From Polynucleobacter necessarius (lineage in GTDB: Bacteria; Pseudomonadota; Gammaproteobacteria; Burkholderiales; Burkholderiaceae): 64,000 nt of DNA. The position numbers were made by a program, and so were the translations under genes. Position 1 is the first letter of the stretch. Each line of letters opens with the position of its first letter. Positions 8,527 through 19,289 of the stretch are shown piece after piece. The stretch is taken from assembly GCA_900095165.1 (NCBI GenBank), contig LT606947.1, forward strand, positions 248,001 through 312,000, given 5' to 3'. The notes under the pieces were generated by a model. The model searched no databases. It worked only from the letters and a program-made list of their open reading frames with translations, and had not been told where the DNA came from.

Positions 8527-10756
8527 ATGAGTTGGTTTGAGTCGAAGTGGTTTGAGATGGCTAAGCACATTATTTTGGCAGCGCTGATACCGCTTATAGC
8601 TTTGGCTCTTCAGTGGACTTTTTGGCATGAAATTTCCCCTTTTGTTTGGTTTCTCTTTTTTCCGGCTGTATTTTTTAGCGCCCGGTTTAATGGGTTTTGG
8701 TGTGGCATTCTAAGTACTTTAATTAGTACAGCGATTGTTTGGTACTTCTTTATTCCCCCCCCCAGCTCAGTTGGGAAATCGCGAATCCGAACAATATGTA
8801 TTCTGTCGTATCGTTCTTGATAATGGGGTATTTTTTTAGCGAATCTCAAGCTAGATTAGCGCGCGCTAAATTAACAGCGAAATCATTTCTTTCCGAAACG
8901 AAAGAGGCTAACGAAAAAATTACCGTTCTTTACAAAAAACCTTAGAACTTGATGAATTAAAGACGAATTTCTTTGCGAATATGAGTCATGAAATTCGCGC
9001 GCCAATGAATGCAATCCTGGGATTGACTTATTTATTAAAAAGGCATTCGCCCACTCCAGAGCAAGATGAGTGCTTAGACAAGATTGCCAATGCCAGTAGG
9101 CATCTCCTCTCAATCATTAATGATATTTTGGATTTTTCTAAGATCGAGGCTGGCAAATTTTTACTTGAAAAGGCAGCGTTTCCAGCAAGCGCTGTTTTGG
9201 ACCATACGCGCTCACTGCTAGAGGAGGTTGCTGCAGCTAAAGGCCTTGTATTTGAGGTTAGCTACAACAATACTCCGGTTTGGTTAGTTGGCGATCAAAC
9301 TAGATTGCGCCAAGCGCTCCTGAACTATGCAGGAAATTCGATTAAGTTTACCGAGCATGGAAAAATTATCCTTAACGCGCGCTTGGTAGAAGACTATGGT
9401 GATGAGGTATTGATTCGTTTTGGGGTCACCGATACCGGAATTGGTATAGCCCCAGAAAAAATTCCTGAGTTATTCCAAGCATTCAAACAGGTGGATTCTT
9501 CTACTACTCGTAAGTATGGAGGGACTGTCTTGGGGCTTGCGATTACACAACGCCTGGCTAACCTCATGGGTGAAACGGTTGGCGTAGAGAGCGTGCTTGG
9601 AGAAGGAGGCACCTTTTGGTTTACCGCACGGCTGGGCAAGGGAAGTCCAGCAGGGGCGGTCAAGGTCGACAACGCTGAACTTGCCCTGAAGTCTCAACAT
9701 TCTGGTGCATATGTTCTATTGGTAGAAGATGATCTGATCAACCAAGAGGTAGCTCGCACTTTGCTGGTGGATGCAGGATTGCGAGTGGATATTGCTGGAG
9801 ATGGAAAGCGGGCAGTAGAAAAAGTGTCGGCTACAAACTATGATTTGGTGCTGATGGATATTCAAATGCCTGTGATGGATGGTATTGAGGCAACCAGATT
9901 GATTCGCCAGATGCCCAATAAATCTACCTTGCCTATTCTTGCTTTAACAGCCAATATTTTTGAGGAATATCGTCAGCGCTGCGCCGAGGCCGGTATGAAT
10001 GATTTTGTTGCCAAACCAGTGGAGCCTATGGCGTTATTTGCCACAATACTCAAATGGCTGCCTGAGTCCGCCGGAGTGGCTTTGAACATTCTGACCCCAG
10101 TTTATAAGGCTGAAGTGAATTCTGATCAAAACCAAACTGATTTATATGCTCGTCTTATTGATATTGAAGGAGTCGATGTTAATAAAGGGCTTACATGCGT
10201 TAATGGGAAAATCGAAAAATATTGGGGCTTGCTTAAGGACTTTGTTACCTTGCATCGGGATGACATTGGCAAATTGAATTCTTTGATTGCCTCGCATGTT
10301 GTTGGGGAGCCTTTGCGTATTGCCCATACCTTAAATGGCTCTGCTGATAATTTAGGCCTAACCCAAATTCAATCGGCTGCAGCAAAGCTGGAGGTAGATC
10401 TGGGGGAAGGGCACGCTGATGTTTTGATGCTTGCTCGTGAAATTGAGGCATCATTAAAGACTCTAGAGAAAAGGGTTGCTGAAATTGCTAAAGATGATGA
10501 GGGTGTTTCAGTCGAGGCTAATTTTGAGTTAGCCATGCAGACCTTGCTAGAGCTCGAGCCACTATTAAAGGTTGATGACTTTAAAGCAAGTCAAAATTTT
10601 AGAGAGAACCGTCCATTAATGAGGGCCAGCACTGATAAGATGTTAATGGCCAACTTGGAAGGCGCCATGAATAACTATAACTTTCCAAGCGCTCTGTCGA
10701 TCATCTCTGAAATTAAGCCGAGATTAAACGAATCAATAAGGGTTTTAAAAGAATGA
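8527..10756 (+). pseudogene. hybrid sensor histidine kinase with receiver and Hpt domains, two frameshifts
   Basis: Order of parts: three to four N-terminal membrane segments resembling DUF4118-type sensors; a short coiled linker; HisKA with the phosphoryl His in MSHEIRAPMNAILGL; HATPase (NSIKFTEHG, DTGIGIAPEKI); a receiver with DIQMPVMDG; and an Hpt domain with RIAHTLNGSADNLG. The frame breaks first in nine C at 8755-8763, where the membrane helix should continue as PPQLSWEIANPNNM. It breaks again in six A at 8934-8939, just before LELDELKTNFFANMSHEIR. Both are -1-type shifts. The G2 box reads GGTVLGLAI instead of GGTGLGLAI, a likely damaging change. The stop overlaps the ATG of the response regulator by four bases. 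Confidence 0.85.
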
Positions 10757-11881
10757 CCATGAATGATGGTAATGTCGTGCAGCCTACAGTTTTAGTGGTT
10801 GATGACAATCCAGACAATATGACGGTAGTGAGTGATTTGTTGATGCCGTTTTATAAGGTAAAGGTTGCCCCCTCAGGGTCGAGGGCGCTAGAGATAGTGT
10901 TCATCGATCCATTGCCCGATCTGATTTTGCTTGATGTAATGATGCCTGAAATGGATGGCTATGAGGTAATTAAACATTTCAAGGGGGATCTGAGAACCAA
11001 AGATATTCCAGTGATTTTCTTGACCGCCATGGATTCCGCGAGAGATGAGGAAAAGGGGTTGAAATTGGGTGCTGTGGATTATGTGACTAAAGCCTATACA
11101 CCCTTCTATATTATTGTCTAGAGTCGTCATTCAAATTGAGTTGAAGATGGCTCGGAATGCGTTGGAAAATCAGAATGTTAGCTTGGAAGCTGAAGTGGCT
11201 AGGCGTATGGCGGAGAACGAAGCGATAAAAAATGCCACGATTAGTTCGCTTGCAGTTTTGGCTGAGATACGAGATATCGAGACGGGGAGCCACTTATTGC
11301 GAACCTCCCTCTATGTAAAAACCCTTGCCAAGATTTTGCAAAAAAATCCGCGGTTTACTTTGATCTTGACCGATCATGAAATTGATCTCATGGGTAAATC
11401 GGCGTCATTGCATGATATTGGTAAGGTTGGCATTCCGGATAACATCCTATTGAAGCCAGGAAACCTGACCGAGGCGGAGTTCGTGGTAATGAAGACCCAT
11501 GCTTGGCTTGGGGCTCACGCAATCGAAATGGCCCAGCAAGCCTCGCCTATTCGCCTAGAGTTTTTATTCATGGCGAAAGAGATTGCTCATTGGCATCATG
11601 AGAAGTGGGATGGTTCCGGTTATCCTGATGGTCTTAAGGGGAATGAAATTCCCATTTCAGCAAGGTTAATGGCAATAGCCGATGTTTTTGATGCCCTAAC
11701 ATCAAAGAGGCCTTATAAAGAGCCTTTTTCCTACGATAAGGCTCGCGAATTCATGCAAGCTGGACGATGCTATCACTTTGATCCAGTGTTATTGGATGAA
11801 TTTTTGGCTAACTACCCTCAATTTGTAGGTATAGCTGAGAAATATAAGGATGAGCCTATTCATGAATTTAGTGCTGAGTAA
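10753..11881 (+). pseudogene. RpfG-type response regulator with HD-GYP phosphodiesterase domain, frameshifted
   Basis: The N-terminal receiver has VLVVDDNPDN and the phosphoacceptor Asp in LILLDVMMPEMDGYEV. A helical linker leads to an HD-GYP domain with HDIGKVGIPD, HWHHEKWDGSGYPDGLKG and RLMAIADVFDAL; such domains hydrolyse cyclic di-GMP. The frame breaks at CCC 11101-11103; removing one C restores TPSILLSRVVIQIELKMARN. The receiver motif before the break reads VTKAYTP where K-P is normal. It overlaps the upstream kinase gene (ATGA), so the two formed one two-component operon. Both partners are now broken. ATG 10753 or ATG 10759 could be the start. Confidence 0.85.
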
Positions 11882-11911
11882 GGGCCACTGCTAAATTAAG
11901 AAGATGACTTG

Positions 11912-14037
11912 ATGGGAATTGCGGAATCTAGATCGGCGGCAACAAGTGGCGCTGCTGTTGGTAGCAGTATTTTGCCAAGACTGATCATTATTGCTATGGT
12001 GTTTCTGGGTTCGATTCTGTCTTTCAGTATGGAGCCGATTGTTGGTAGGCTAATAGCCCCTTTTTTTTTGGTGGGGCCGTACATCTTTGGACGGTAAGCC
12101 TGATGGTTTTTCAGGCCTTGTTATTTTTGGGCTATCTCTATGCTCATCTGCTTGCTCCTCGCTTGGGGGTTTGGCATCTCTTGGTTTTATTGCTTCCCTT
12201 ATTGCAATTTACTTCAGAGGTCTCGCCAAATGCCCCAACAATCACCTTAATTTTTGCGCTGATCGGGCAAATTTCCATTCCATTTGTGGTGCTGAGTACG
12301 ACGGCTGTTGTGGCTCAAAGTTGGTGGTACTCTGCAAAAAAAGGTAGCAACAATACGCCTCCGTTTTTTCTGTATGGAGTATCCAATTTTGGCGCAATGA
12401 TTGCGCTTTTGGCATACCCCTTTTTAATAGAGCCTATTTTTGGAATAACGATCCAACGCTGGATATGGAGTATTGGATATTTGTTCTATGTGGGCTTAAC
12501 GATATCCATATGGTATTTATTGGTGCCTCAGAAGCTAATCTTGAAAAGGGAATTAGTTGCCACTCGGCCATACTTTCTCCCAACTATTTTTAGATGGCTA
12601 TTGTTGGCAGCCATTCCTTCGGGATTCTTATTGGCAACCACCAATTTTCTCACCATGGAAGTGGGGTCCTTTCCTTTGGTTTGGATTTTTCCATTAGGGC
12701 TTTATCTCAGTAGTTTTACTTTGGCATTTCGTGAAAATGAGTTGAGCATTTTTCGTCTTGGGCAATTTTGAATTGTTGAGATCGGTCTCATTGCCTTGCT
12801 CTCAACAAAATTGAGTTTGGGGTTTGGTTTCCTCTTAATCGCATTGCTCGGCTCATTTTTTCTCTTATGTTTGATTGCAAATAGAGCTCTTTACGACTTG
12901 CGACCCCATCCAAGTCAATTAACTGCCTTTTATCTCATCATTGCTTTTGGCGGGTGGATTGGTGGCATGCTGGTGAGCACAGTGGCGCCACTGGTTTTTG
13001 TTGGGTTGCAAGAGTATCCAATTACAGTAATAGGCATTGTGTTGTTGAGCTTGCCATCTGGTTGATTTGGTGGCAAACGGCATCTAGACCAAAAGGGTAT
13101 TTCAGATTGCTGTTGTTGGTGACGGGGGTAACTTTGCTCGGAATATCGTATTGGGAGCAAGATTCTGCAGCCTTTTCTATACGTAATTTTTATGGCATTT
13201 TTAGGGTGATTGATTACCCAGGTAGCGATAAATTGCCAGCACATCGCATACTAGTTCACGGCAAAACTATTCACGGTTCCCAATTTCTAGATCCAGGACA
13301 ACAGGGCGAGCCCTTGGCTTATTTCTATAACGGGGGCGCTTTGGAGGAAGCAATGTCGTTACGCAATCACAATCAAGCTACGGCAATGATTTGTCTTGGG
13401 GCTGGCGATGCACTGGCGTGGTTTAAAAAAGGAGAGGATCTTACGGTATTTGAGATTGATCCTGATATAGAGCGGGTTGCTAGAGATTGGTTTATCTTTA
13501 TTCGAGATAGTCGGGCGCATATTGAAATTCAGATAGGGAATGCTCGTCTCAATTTACGAAATGAAGTACTGGCAAAGAAAAAAGTATGGGTCAATCATGA
13601 TTGATGCTTTTTCTGGAGACGGAATACCGCTACATTTAATCACTTTAGAGGCTTTGAATGTTTATCTCTCAAGACTGTCTCAAGATGGAATAATGGTATT
13701 TCACATATTCAATGAGTATTACGACCTCATCCCTGTATTAAAAGCAGCATCTCAGGAGCGTGGATTGGAGGCAAAGGCAACTACTTTAAGTAGAAACAAT
13801 TCTAATCCATTGAAGATGGACTCCATGGTTGTGGTGTTTGCGCGAAATCCAGATCAAATAAAGTCTCTTCAATTGGACCAAGGGTGGCGAGTCCTAAAGA
13901 GTGGGGATGGAGTCTCACGCTTCCAAATTTGGACTGATGATTATGTGAATATTCTCAATCCCCTTCTAGAAAGAAATCTAAGTCCAAAAATTAAATCTTG
14001 GATTGGATTTAATGAAACTCAAGGAATGCTCCAATAG
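11912..14037 (+). pseudogene. spermidine-synthase-like protein fused to a polytopic membrane domain, four lesions
   Basis: The N-terminal two thirds is strongly hydrophobic with many membrane segments. The C-terminal third resembles the methyltransferase-fold domain of spermidine synthases (ICLGAGDALAWFK, LTVFEIDPDIERVA, IMIDAFSGDGIPLHLITLEAL). Such fusions are widespread and of unknown substrate. Lesions: nine T at 12061-12069, where FGGAVHLWTVSLMVFQ is regained in another frame; TGA at 12769-12771 in frame; a shift near 13040-13050; and six A at 13578-13583, where removing one A restores KYGSIMIDAFSGD. No part could make a working protein. Confidence 0.8.
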
Positions 14038-14120
14038 CTTTGGCGATTTTAAATAGACTTCGTCTTGTGGCCCGCAGCCAAAACAAACTAAAATATTCAT
14101 TAATACATAATTGATTAGAA

Positions 14121-15209
14121 GTGTCTGTGGAAAATAAGCAAAAGAAGCGCCTAGCTGTCGCTCCAATGATGGAATGGACTGATCGTCATTGCCGCTCCTT
14201 TCATCGGTCACTTACTAAGGAGGCTGTTCTTTACGCCGAGATGGTGACTACTGGTGCGCTCATTCATGGGGATGTGCCACGCCATCTAGATTACTCCCAA
14301 GATCAACATCCAGTTGTATTGCAATTGGGCGGCTCAGAGCCTGCTGATTTAGCTAGGGCCGCTGAGTTGGCGCAGAAGTGGGGCTATGACGAGATTGACC
14401 TGAACTGCGGGTGTCCATCAGAGCGTGTGCAGCGCGGTGCCTTTGGGGCCTGTTTAATGTCTGAGCCTGCCTTGGTGGCTGACTGCGTTAAAGCCATGAA
14501 GGGCGTGGTTGATGTGCCAATTACGGTGAAGCATCGTCTTGGCCTTGACAATATGGACGCCGCAAACTCCGAGCAAGACTATCAATTTACATTGAACTTT
14601 ATCTTGGCAGTTGCTGATGCTGGCGCAAGTCAGGTCACTATTCATGCGCGTAATGCAGTGCTCAAGGGTTTATCTCCAAAGGAGAATCGTAGTAAACCGC
14701 CATTACGTTATGAGCTTGCAGTCAAACTTCGATTGGATGCTCAGAAAGAATTTCCAGATTTGAAAGTGTTGCTCAATGGCAGACTGGAGAGTAATGAGCA
14801 AATTGCAGCCCATTGGAATGATTTTGATGGCTTCATGGTGGGAAGGGCGGCTTATCACTTTCCTGCAATGCTATTGGGTTGGGACGATTTGATTTCTACT
14901 AATGGCGAGGCTGCTGGCTACTTATTTAGCGAAACAGAGTGGCATCGCATACAAATTGCATTAGTTAAACAGGTGCAATCTTGGTTTGAGGAGTGCCGGG
15001 TCATGAAAAAACCTTTCTATATTGGCGTATTTACCAGGCATATTCTGGGATTGGCTCACGGCAGGGCAGGTTCTCGTTACTGGCGTCAGCGTCTGTCGGA
15101 TCACCATGCTTTGGCGAGGGTTCAAAGCAAGGCTGCCATTGCAGATTTCTTTCTAGATGCCAGTCTAACACTAGGGGATTGGGCAGCTTTTGAGTTTGAG
15201 GGGGTCTAA
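14121..15209 (+). CDS. dusA: tRNA-dihydrouridine synthase A
   Basis: This 362-residue flavoenzyme reduces uridines in the tRNA D-loop to dihydrouridine. Motifs: APMMEWTDRHCRSFHR (FMN-binding first strand), YAEMVTTGAL, the catalytic Cys region IDLNCGCPSERVQ, VKHRLGLDN, and VTIHARNAVLKGLSPKENR, a loop typical of DusA rather than DusB/C. Length and motifs are complete. The start is GTG 14121 or GTG 14127. It is followed after about 70 bases by tRNA-His. Confidence 0.92.
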   Translation: MSVENKQKKRLAVAPMMEWTDRHCRSFHRSLTKEAVLYAEMVTTGALIHGDVPRHLDYSQDQHPVVLQLGGSEPADLARAAELAQKWGYDEIDLNCGCPSERVQRGAFGACLMSEPALVADCVKAMKGVVDVPITVKHRLGLDNMDAANSEQDYQFTLNFILAVADAGASQVTIHARNAVLKGLSPKENRSKPPLRYELAVKLRLDAQKEFPDLKVLLNGRLESNEQIAAHWNDFDGFMVGRAAYHFPAMLLGWDDLISTNGEAAGYLFSETEWHRIQIALVKQVQSWFEECRVMKKPFYIGVFTRHILGLAHGRAGSRYWRQRLSDHHALARVQSKAAIADFFLDASLTLGDWAAFEFEGV

Positions 15210-15276
15210 CTGATTGGGTAAATACAGTCTTTTTGACAGGTTTTTGGCTCAAAAGCTATAATCTTGGATCTACGAT

Positions 15277-15353
15277 GGCGGACGTAGCTCAGTTGGTAGA
15301 GTCCCAGATTGTGATTCTGGTTGTCGCGGGTTCGAGCCCCGTCGTTCGCCCCA
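15277..15353 (+). tRNA. tRNA-His (GTG)
   Basis: A cloverleaf can be drawn with acceptor GCGGACG pairing CGTTCGC (one G-T), D-arm AGCTCAGTTGGTAGAG, anticodon stem CCAGA/TCTGG around the GTG anticodon, and T-arm GCGGGTTCGAGCCCCGT. The extra G at 15277 opposite C 15350 is the genome-encoded G-1 that marks histidine tRNAs, and CCA is encoded at 15351-15353. Confidence 0.95.
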
Positions 15354-15368
15354 TGTATGTAGATAACT

Positions 15369-15400
15369 AAAGGTTCCCATGGGAACCTTTATGTTTTTAT
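15369..15400 (+). terminator. rho-independent terminator after tRNA-His
   Basis: AAAGGTTCCC (15369-15378) and GGGAACCTTT (15381-15390) are perfect inverted repeats separated by AT, followed by ATGTTTTTATG. The spacing after the tRNA fits a terminator for dusA/tRNA-His. The 150 bases between it and the next gene start show no gene I can support. Confidence 0.75.
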
Positions 15401-15545
15401 GGCGCCTGTTTTCTTTTTGAAGGATTCCAATGCCTTTGGGGCAACAGCCACACTCACCATTGATGGTTTCAGTATTAACTTATGCGCATGCCATAGGGAT
15501 AGCCTTGCTTTCGATTGGGTTGTGAAAATCCTAGGTTTATGATGA

Positions 15546-17089
15546 TTGCATGGAATACTCAAATTCTCAGGGTTGAAGTCAGAGTCGGAATCGCTAAGCG
15601 TTAATTCTTTCTACAGCCTTTCATGGCCGCTGATTCTTGGGTTTATTGTCTGCACTGGATTGCTTTTCTTTACCACCTGGCAGACATCTGTCGATCCTGA
15701 TGCCTACATGCATCTAGTGATTGGAAGATGGATGCTTGAGCACTGGTCCATTCCTCGGGTGGATATTTATCTCACTCATTAGCAGGTCAGCCTTGGGTGG
15801 CTCATGAATGGATGTCCGAGTGTATGTTTTCGGTGGTTTATGCGCTTGGGGGTTGGACGGCATTAGTGTTGATGATCGCATTGTCCTTGGTGCTTACCCT
15901 TGCCGTCTTATTAAGATTTCTGTTGCACCGGGTTCCCCCTATCTATGCCATTCTTTTTGCAGCCTTAGCGTATTCTGCATTGGTAAGTCATGTATTAATT
16001 AGGCCCCATGTGCTCTCTTGGCCCATTCTGCTTATTTGGGTTGCCTCGCTGATTAATGCGTCAGAGAAACAAGTGAGGCCACCATGGCACTTACTGGTCT
16101 TGATGGTGTTTTGGGCGAATTTGCATGGCAGTTTTGTATTCGGCTTGGCTATCGCCATTCCCCTGGGTATACAGGCTTTGTGGATGGCACCAGCATCTAG
16201 CCGCCGTACATTACTCAGATCATGGATCTTATTTTGAGTGCTGAGCGTAATCAGCTGTCTAATAACCCCGCTAGGTTGGCAAGGTCTACTATTCCCATTT
16301 TCCTTGTTGAAATTATCTCATCTTTCCGCCATTAATGAATGGATGCCATATTCATTTTCTAGTCTTGGCGATCTTGAGATTGTGATGCTGGCTTATCTAT
16401 TTTTGGCTTTACTTGGGTATATTGAGCTAAATCCAATCTATGCTTTAATAGTGGTGGGTTTACTGCATCAAGCCTTGATGCACAATCGTTATGCTGCTAT
16501 TTTTGGGTTGATTATTCCCCTGCTGATTGCCAAATCGTTTGGCGCTCGATACCAATTTCTTCAAGGATCTCATGAGGGGATTGAGTCCTCTCCTATGGAT
16601 TTATTCTTTGAGCGCCTTTCTGGTCCTGCGAGCAAAAAGGTCGTACTGGTAAGTGGCATTCTCATTTTGAGCTTGGCAATTTTTATCTCAAGGACGCGCC
16701 ATCATGAGTCATCAAAAGTGGTTCACCCAATTGCAGCTGTAGATTTTGTGAAGCATGCAGGTATTTCGGGCTCTGTTCTGAATGCATATGAGTTCGGCGG
16801 CTACTTAATTGATCAAGGGATTCCTGTATTTATTGGTGGTAGGGCCGATTTGTACGATAAAAAAATATTGGGGCCCTATTTGGCTGCGGCGAGGGATGGT
16901 TTTCCAAGCGCATTAGATATTGTGACTAAGGATTTTAAAATTAGCTGGGTTTTGATTCGACCAGATTCGCCTGCAAAAGACTATTTCGAATCCCGTAGTC
17001 AGTGGAAGAATGTGTATGAGGACAAGGTTGCAACAGTCTTTGTTTTGCAGTCCTCCCAAAGCAGCGGCAATGAGTTGTCCAGAAAATAG
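15546..17089 (+). pseudogene. uncharacterised polytopic membrane protein (glycosyltransferase-C-like layout), broken
   Basis: About eleven hydrophobic segments, with a conserved-looking N-terminal loop: DPDAYMHLVIGRWMLEH, then GQPWVAHEWMSE. This acidic, aromatic-rich first periplasmic loop is typical of uncharacterised GT-C-like proteins; catalytic function is inference only. The frame shifts by -1 near 15770: ...PRVDIYLTH ends in TAG, while SLAGQPWVAHEW reads in another frame. A TGA at 16235-16237 then interrupts the frame between RSWILF and VLSVISCLITPLGWQG. The C-terminal 280 residues remain open to 17089. The TTG at 15546 is the best start seen. Confidence 0.7.
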
Positions 17090-17094
17090 CGCCC

Positions 17095-17580
17095 ATGAAC
17101 ATACATCTTCGCCTTAGTTCCGCCGGCCAGGTTTTGGCTCTAATAAGTATTGCGTTTTCCTTGTCTGGTTGCGATAAATTGAACTTGTCAGAATACTGGC
17201 TGTGTAGCGGCAATTCTCAGCAGATTGTTCTAGATTCTGGTGACGCGGTGCTGGAAAAGTATGGGGGTGATGACCCGCTGATGTTGGAAATCTGGGGGCA
17301 GCATGTTTACCGGTTTTTGCAAGGTAGTTTTAGTGGCGTCTACCTAATCTGCGCTAGCAATGCACAGATGAATGCCGCCTTTCCCAACATTGAATTTCGA
17401 ATGCTTGAATGTCAATGGGCAACAGATTTTTATCGCGCCGGCATTTTCAATAGGCATAGCGGAGAGTTATTGATGCGAGACTATCGCAAGTATGGAGATC
17501 GGGTCGTTCAGAGTGAGGGTCGTTATCAATGCCATAAAAAAGGCCGCTCTTTTAATTTCGCGGAATTTAATCATGTCTAA
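17095..17580 (+). CDS. putative lipoprotein of unknown function
   Basis: A 161-residue protein with a signal peptide ending in a lipobox (IAFSLSGC, Cys near residue 26), so probably anchored in a membrane after secretion. The mature part has several cysteines (WLCSGNS, LICASN, LECQW, YQCHKKG) that could form disulfides in the periplasm. No family recognised. It lies five bases after the preceding membrane protein and overlaps the next gene by eight bases. The three look like one operon, of which only this gene is unbroken. Confidence 0.65.
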   Translation: MNIHLRLSSAGQVLALISIAFSLSGCDKLNLSEYWLCSGNSQQIVLDSGDAVLEKYGGDDPLMLEIWGQHVYRFLQGSFSGVYLICASNAQMNAAFPNIEFRMLECQWATDFYRAGIFNRHSGELLMRDYRKYGDRVVQSEGRYQCHKKGRSFNFAEFNHV

Positions 17581-18842
17581 GCGCAGAGTTTCATTGCCAT
17601 TGATTTTTGCCATAGCCATCAGCCTGGAGTTGCCGCTTATCCTCGCTTTTGCCTGGATGACTGGAGATTATTCGACCCATCGCTTTGACGTTCGGCCTAT
17701 TTCAGAGTGGCTCATTAATTATCAAGCAGGCTTTGTAAGGCGGGGTTTGGCAGGTGAAATACTATTGCAGTTTTTTGGGTCAAATGGAGTGGTTAGACCC
17801 TTGTATGTCATTATGTTTTGCTCTTACATTTTGTATGTGATTTTGTTTCTCCTGGTGTATTGGAGGTCGGGAGTAGCTAATAGCAAGGCACTATTAGTCG
17901 CGATTTTCATTCAGGGTGGAATTTTTCATATGGGCATGAGTGCTGATTTTTACACTCGCAAGGAAAATCTTTTCCTGATATTTTTTGCTGCCCAGTGCTT
18001 AATGTATTTCCAAATTCGTTTGACCTCAGCGGCTAAGAAAAAATCATGGATCGGCATTTACTTGCTGAGTTTATTTCTCGTTTCCCCAGTGTTGGTCTTA
18101 ACGCACGATGCCTACTTTTTTATGACTTATCCCATATCAGCACTTTTGCTTTGGGTGCTTGTTCTGGAGCACCCTGAGTTTCGGTGCTTGCGGGTGGCAT
18201 CTGTTTTGCTGTTTTTTGAGGTATTGCTAACATTTTTGCTATGCACCCACTTTCATGGCGATTTTTTATGGCACAAACAATTTGGGATTCATTGCCGTTC
18301 GTAGATCGATTACTCTTATCCCCTAGCGGGCCATATTCTGCTTTTGGGGCCATTAGCTCGCTTGGTTGGGGTTTGGATCAGCATCTCACTACTATTTACG
18401 GAGTCTTCAGTTCCGGCGGAATTTTCGTTTGGTTATTTTTTGGCTTTGGCAACCCGCTTGTCTTAATCTATATTTTTTCCGCTATTCAGCCCGCAACGAT
18501 TAAGGGGGCGTCTTCGCAGTACCTGCGCTGGGTGTTAATCGGTTTTTTGTTCTGACCCCCATGTTTGCGCTCGCGAGTGATTGGGGCAGGTGGCTTGCGT
18601 CAATGAGTAGTCAGCTCATCTTATTGATGTTTACGCTACAGCGCTCAGAATTAAGTCGAAGACCCGAAGGTTCACCGATCTTGACGGCCTTGGCCAGCCG
18701 CATTACCTTGCTGTCGGGGTCTGTGTTATTCGGACTATCCCTAATATATGGTTTGGCATTTCGGATGCCAGAGTGCTGCGCTTTTTACGCTGACATTTTC
18801 CCGCCCTATGGCGCTTATTTTGAACTCCTGAGATTTAAGTGA
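17573..18842 (+). pseudogene. uncharacterised polytopic membrane protein, two frameshifts
   Basis: Starts at ATG 17573 inside the end of the lipoprotein gene. The N-terminal loop after the first helix reads RPISEWLINYQAGFVRRGLAG, a motif I associate with membrane proteins of surface-polysaccharide loci. About ten hydrophobic segments follow. The frame shifts in six T at 18262-18267, after LCTHFHGDFL, and resumes as AQTIWDSLPFVDRLL. It shifts again in six T at 18543-18548, resuming as LTPMFALASDWGRWL. Both shifts are -1 type. The conserved end MPECCAFYADIFPPY stays open to TGA 18840-18842. Confidence 0.7.
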
Positions 18843-18985
18843 AAGGGGTTTGGTGAGCCACTGCTGCTTTTTATTGATATAAATCAATTTTTTGTAGTCT
18901 ATTTTTGCCAAATAGAGTTAATACTAAATTATTGATTTTAATATCATAAATAGTTCATCTGAAGTTATTAACAAAGGGGTTAGTT

Positions 18986-19159
18986 ATGTTGAAAAAAATC
19001 CAGTCGTTTCTCTCAAATTTCGTTAGAAATGAAGATGGTGTTACAGCGATTGAGTACGCCTTGATTGCCGCTCTTGTTGCCGTGGTGATTATTGGCGGCG
19101 CTACGCTCTTGGGTACTAATTTGAATGCTCTATTTACTACTATTGTTGACAAGATTTAA
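18986..19159 (+). CDS. flp: Flp-family type IVb pilin
   Basis: A 57-residue prepilin too short to be listed by most ORF callers. A short basic leader (MLKKIQSFLSNFVRNEDG) ends in Gly. Cleavage after it would expose VTAIEYALIAALVAVVIIGG, with Glu at +5 and Tyr at +6, the Flp signature. This hydrophobic helix packs the pilus core. It heads the Tad locus and is separated from tadV by 130 bases, as is usual for a highly expressed pilin. The pilin itself is intact, although the machinery to process and assemble it is not. Confidence 0.92.
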   Translation: MLKKIQSFLSNFVRNEDGVTAIEYALIAALVAVVIIGGATLLGTNLNALFTTIVDKI

Positions 19160-19289
19160 TTAATGCCCCTCAATGCCCGAGTGGGTGTTGAGGGTTCTCC
19201 TTGTGGTTAGGCCCTTTGGGTGTGTGCTTTAAAGCACTTCAGTTTTTCTTTGCGTACTCTATGTATGGATATGCGGAAAGTAGAGTTCT

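Noticed and set aside
10753..11121. A stand-alone 122-residue CheY-like response regulator
   Set aside because: It ends in the conserved K-P-F region and the missing linker and HD-GYP domain resume at once in the +1 frame; it is the front half of a broken gene.
15400..15545. Short frame with MPLGQQPHSPLMVSVLTYAHAI-like residues before the membrane gene
   Set aside because: About 30 codons, no family resemblance, no ribosome-binding site; treated as non-coding.
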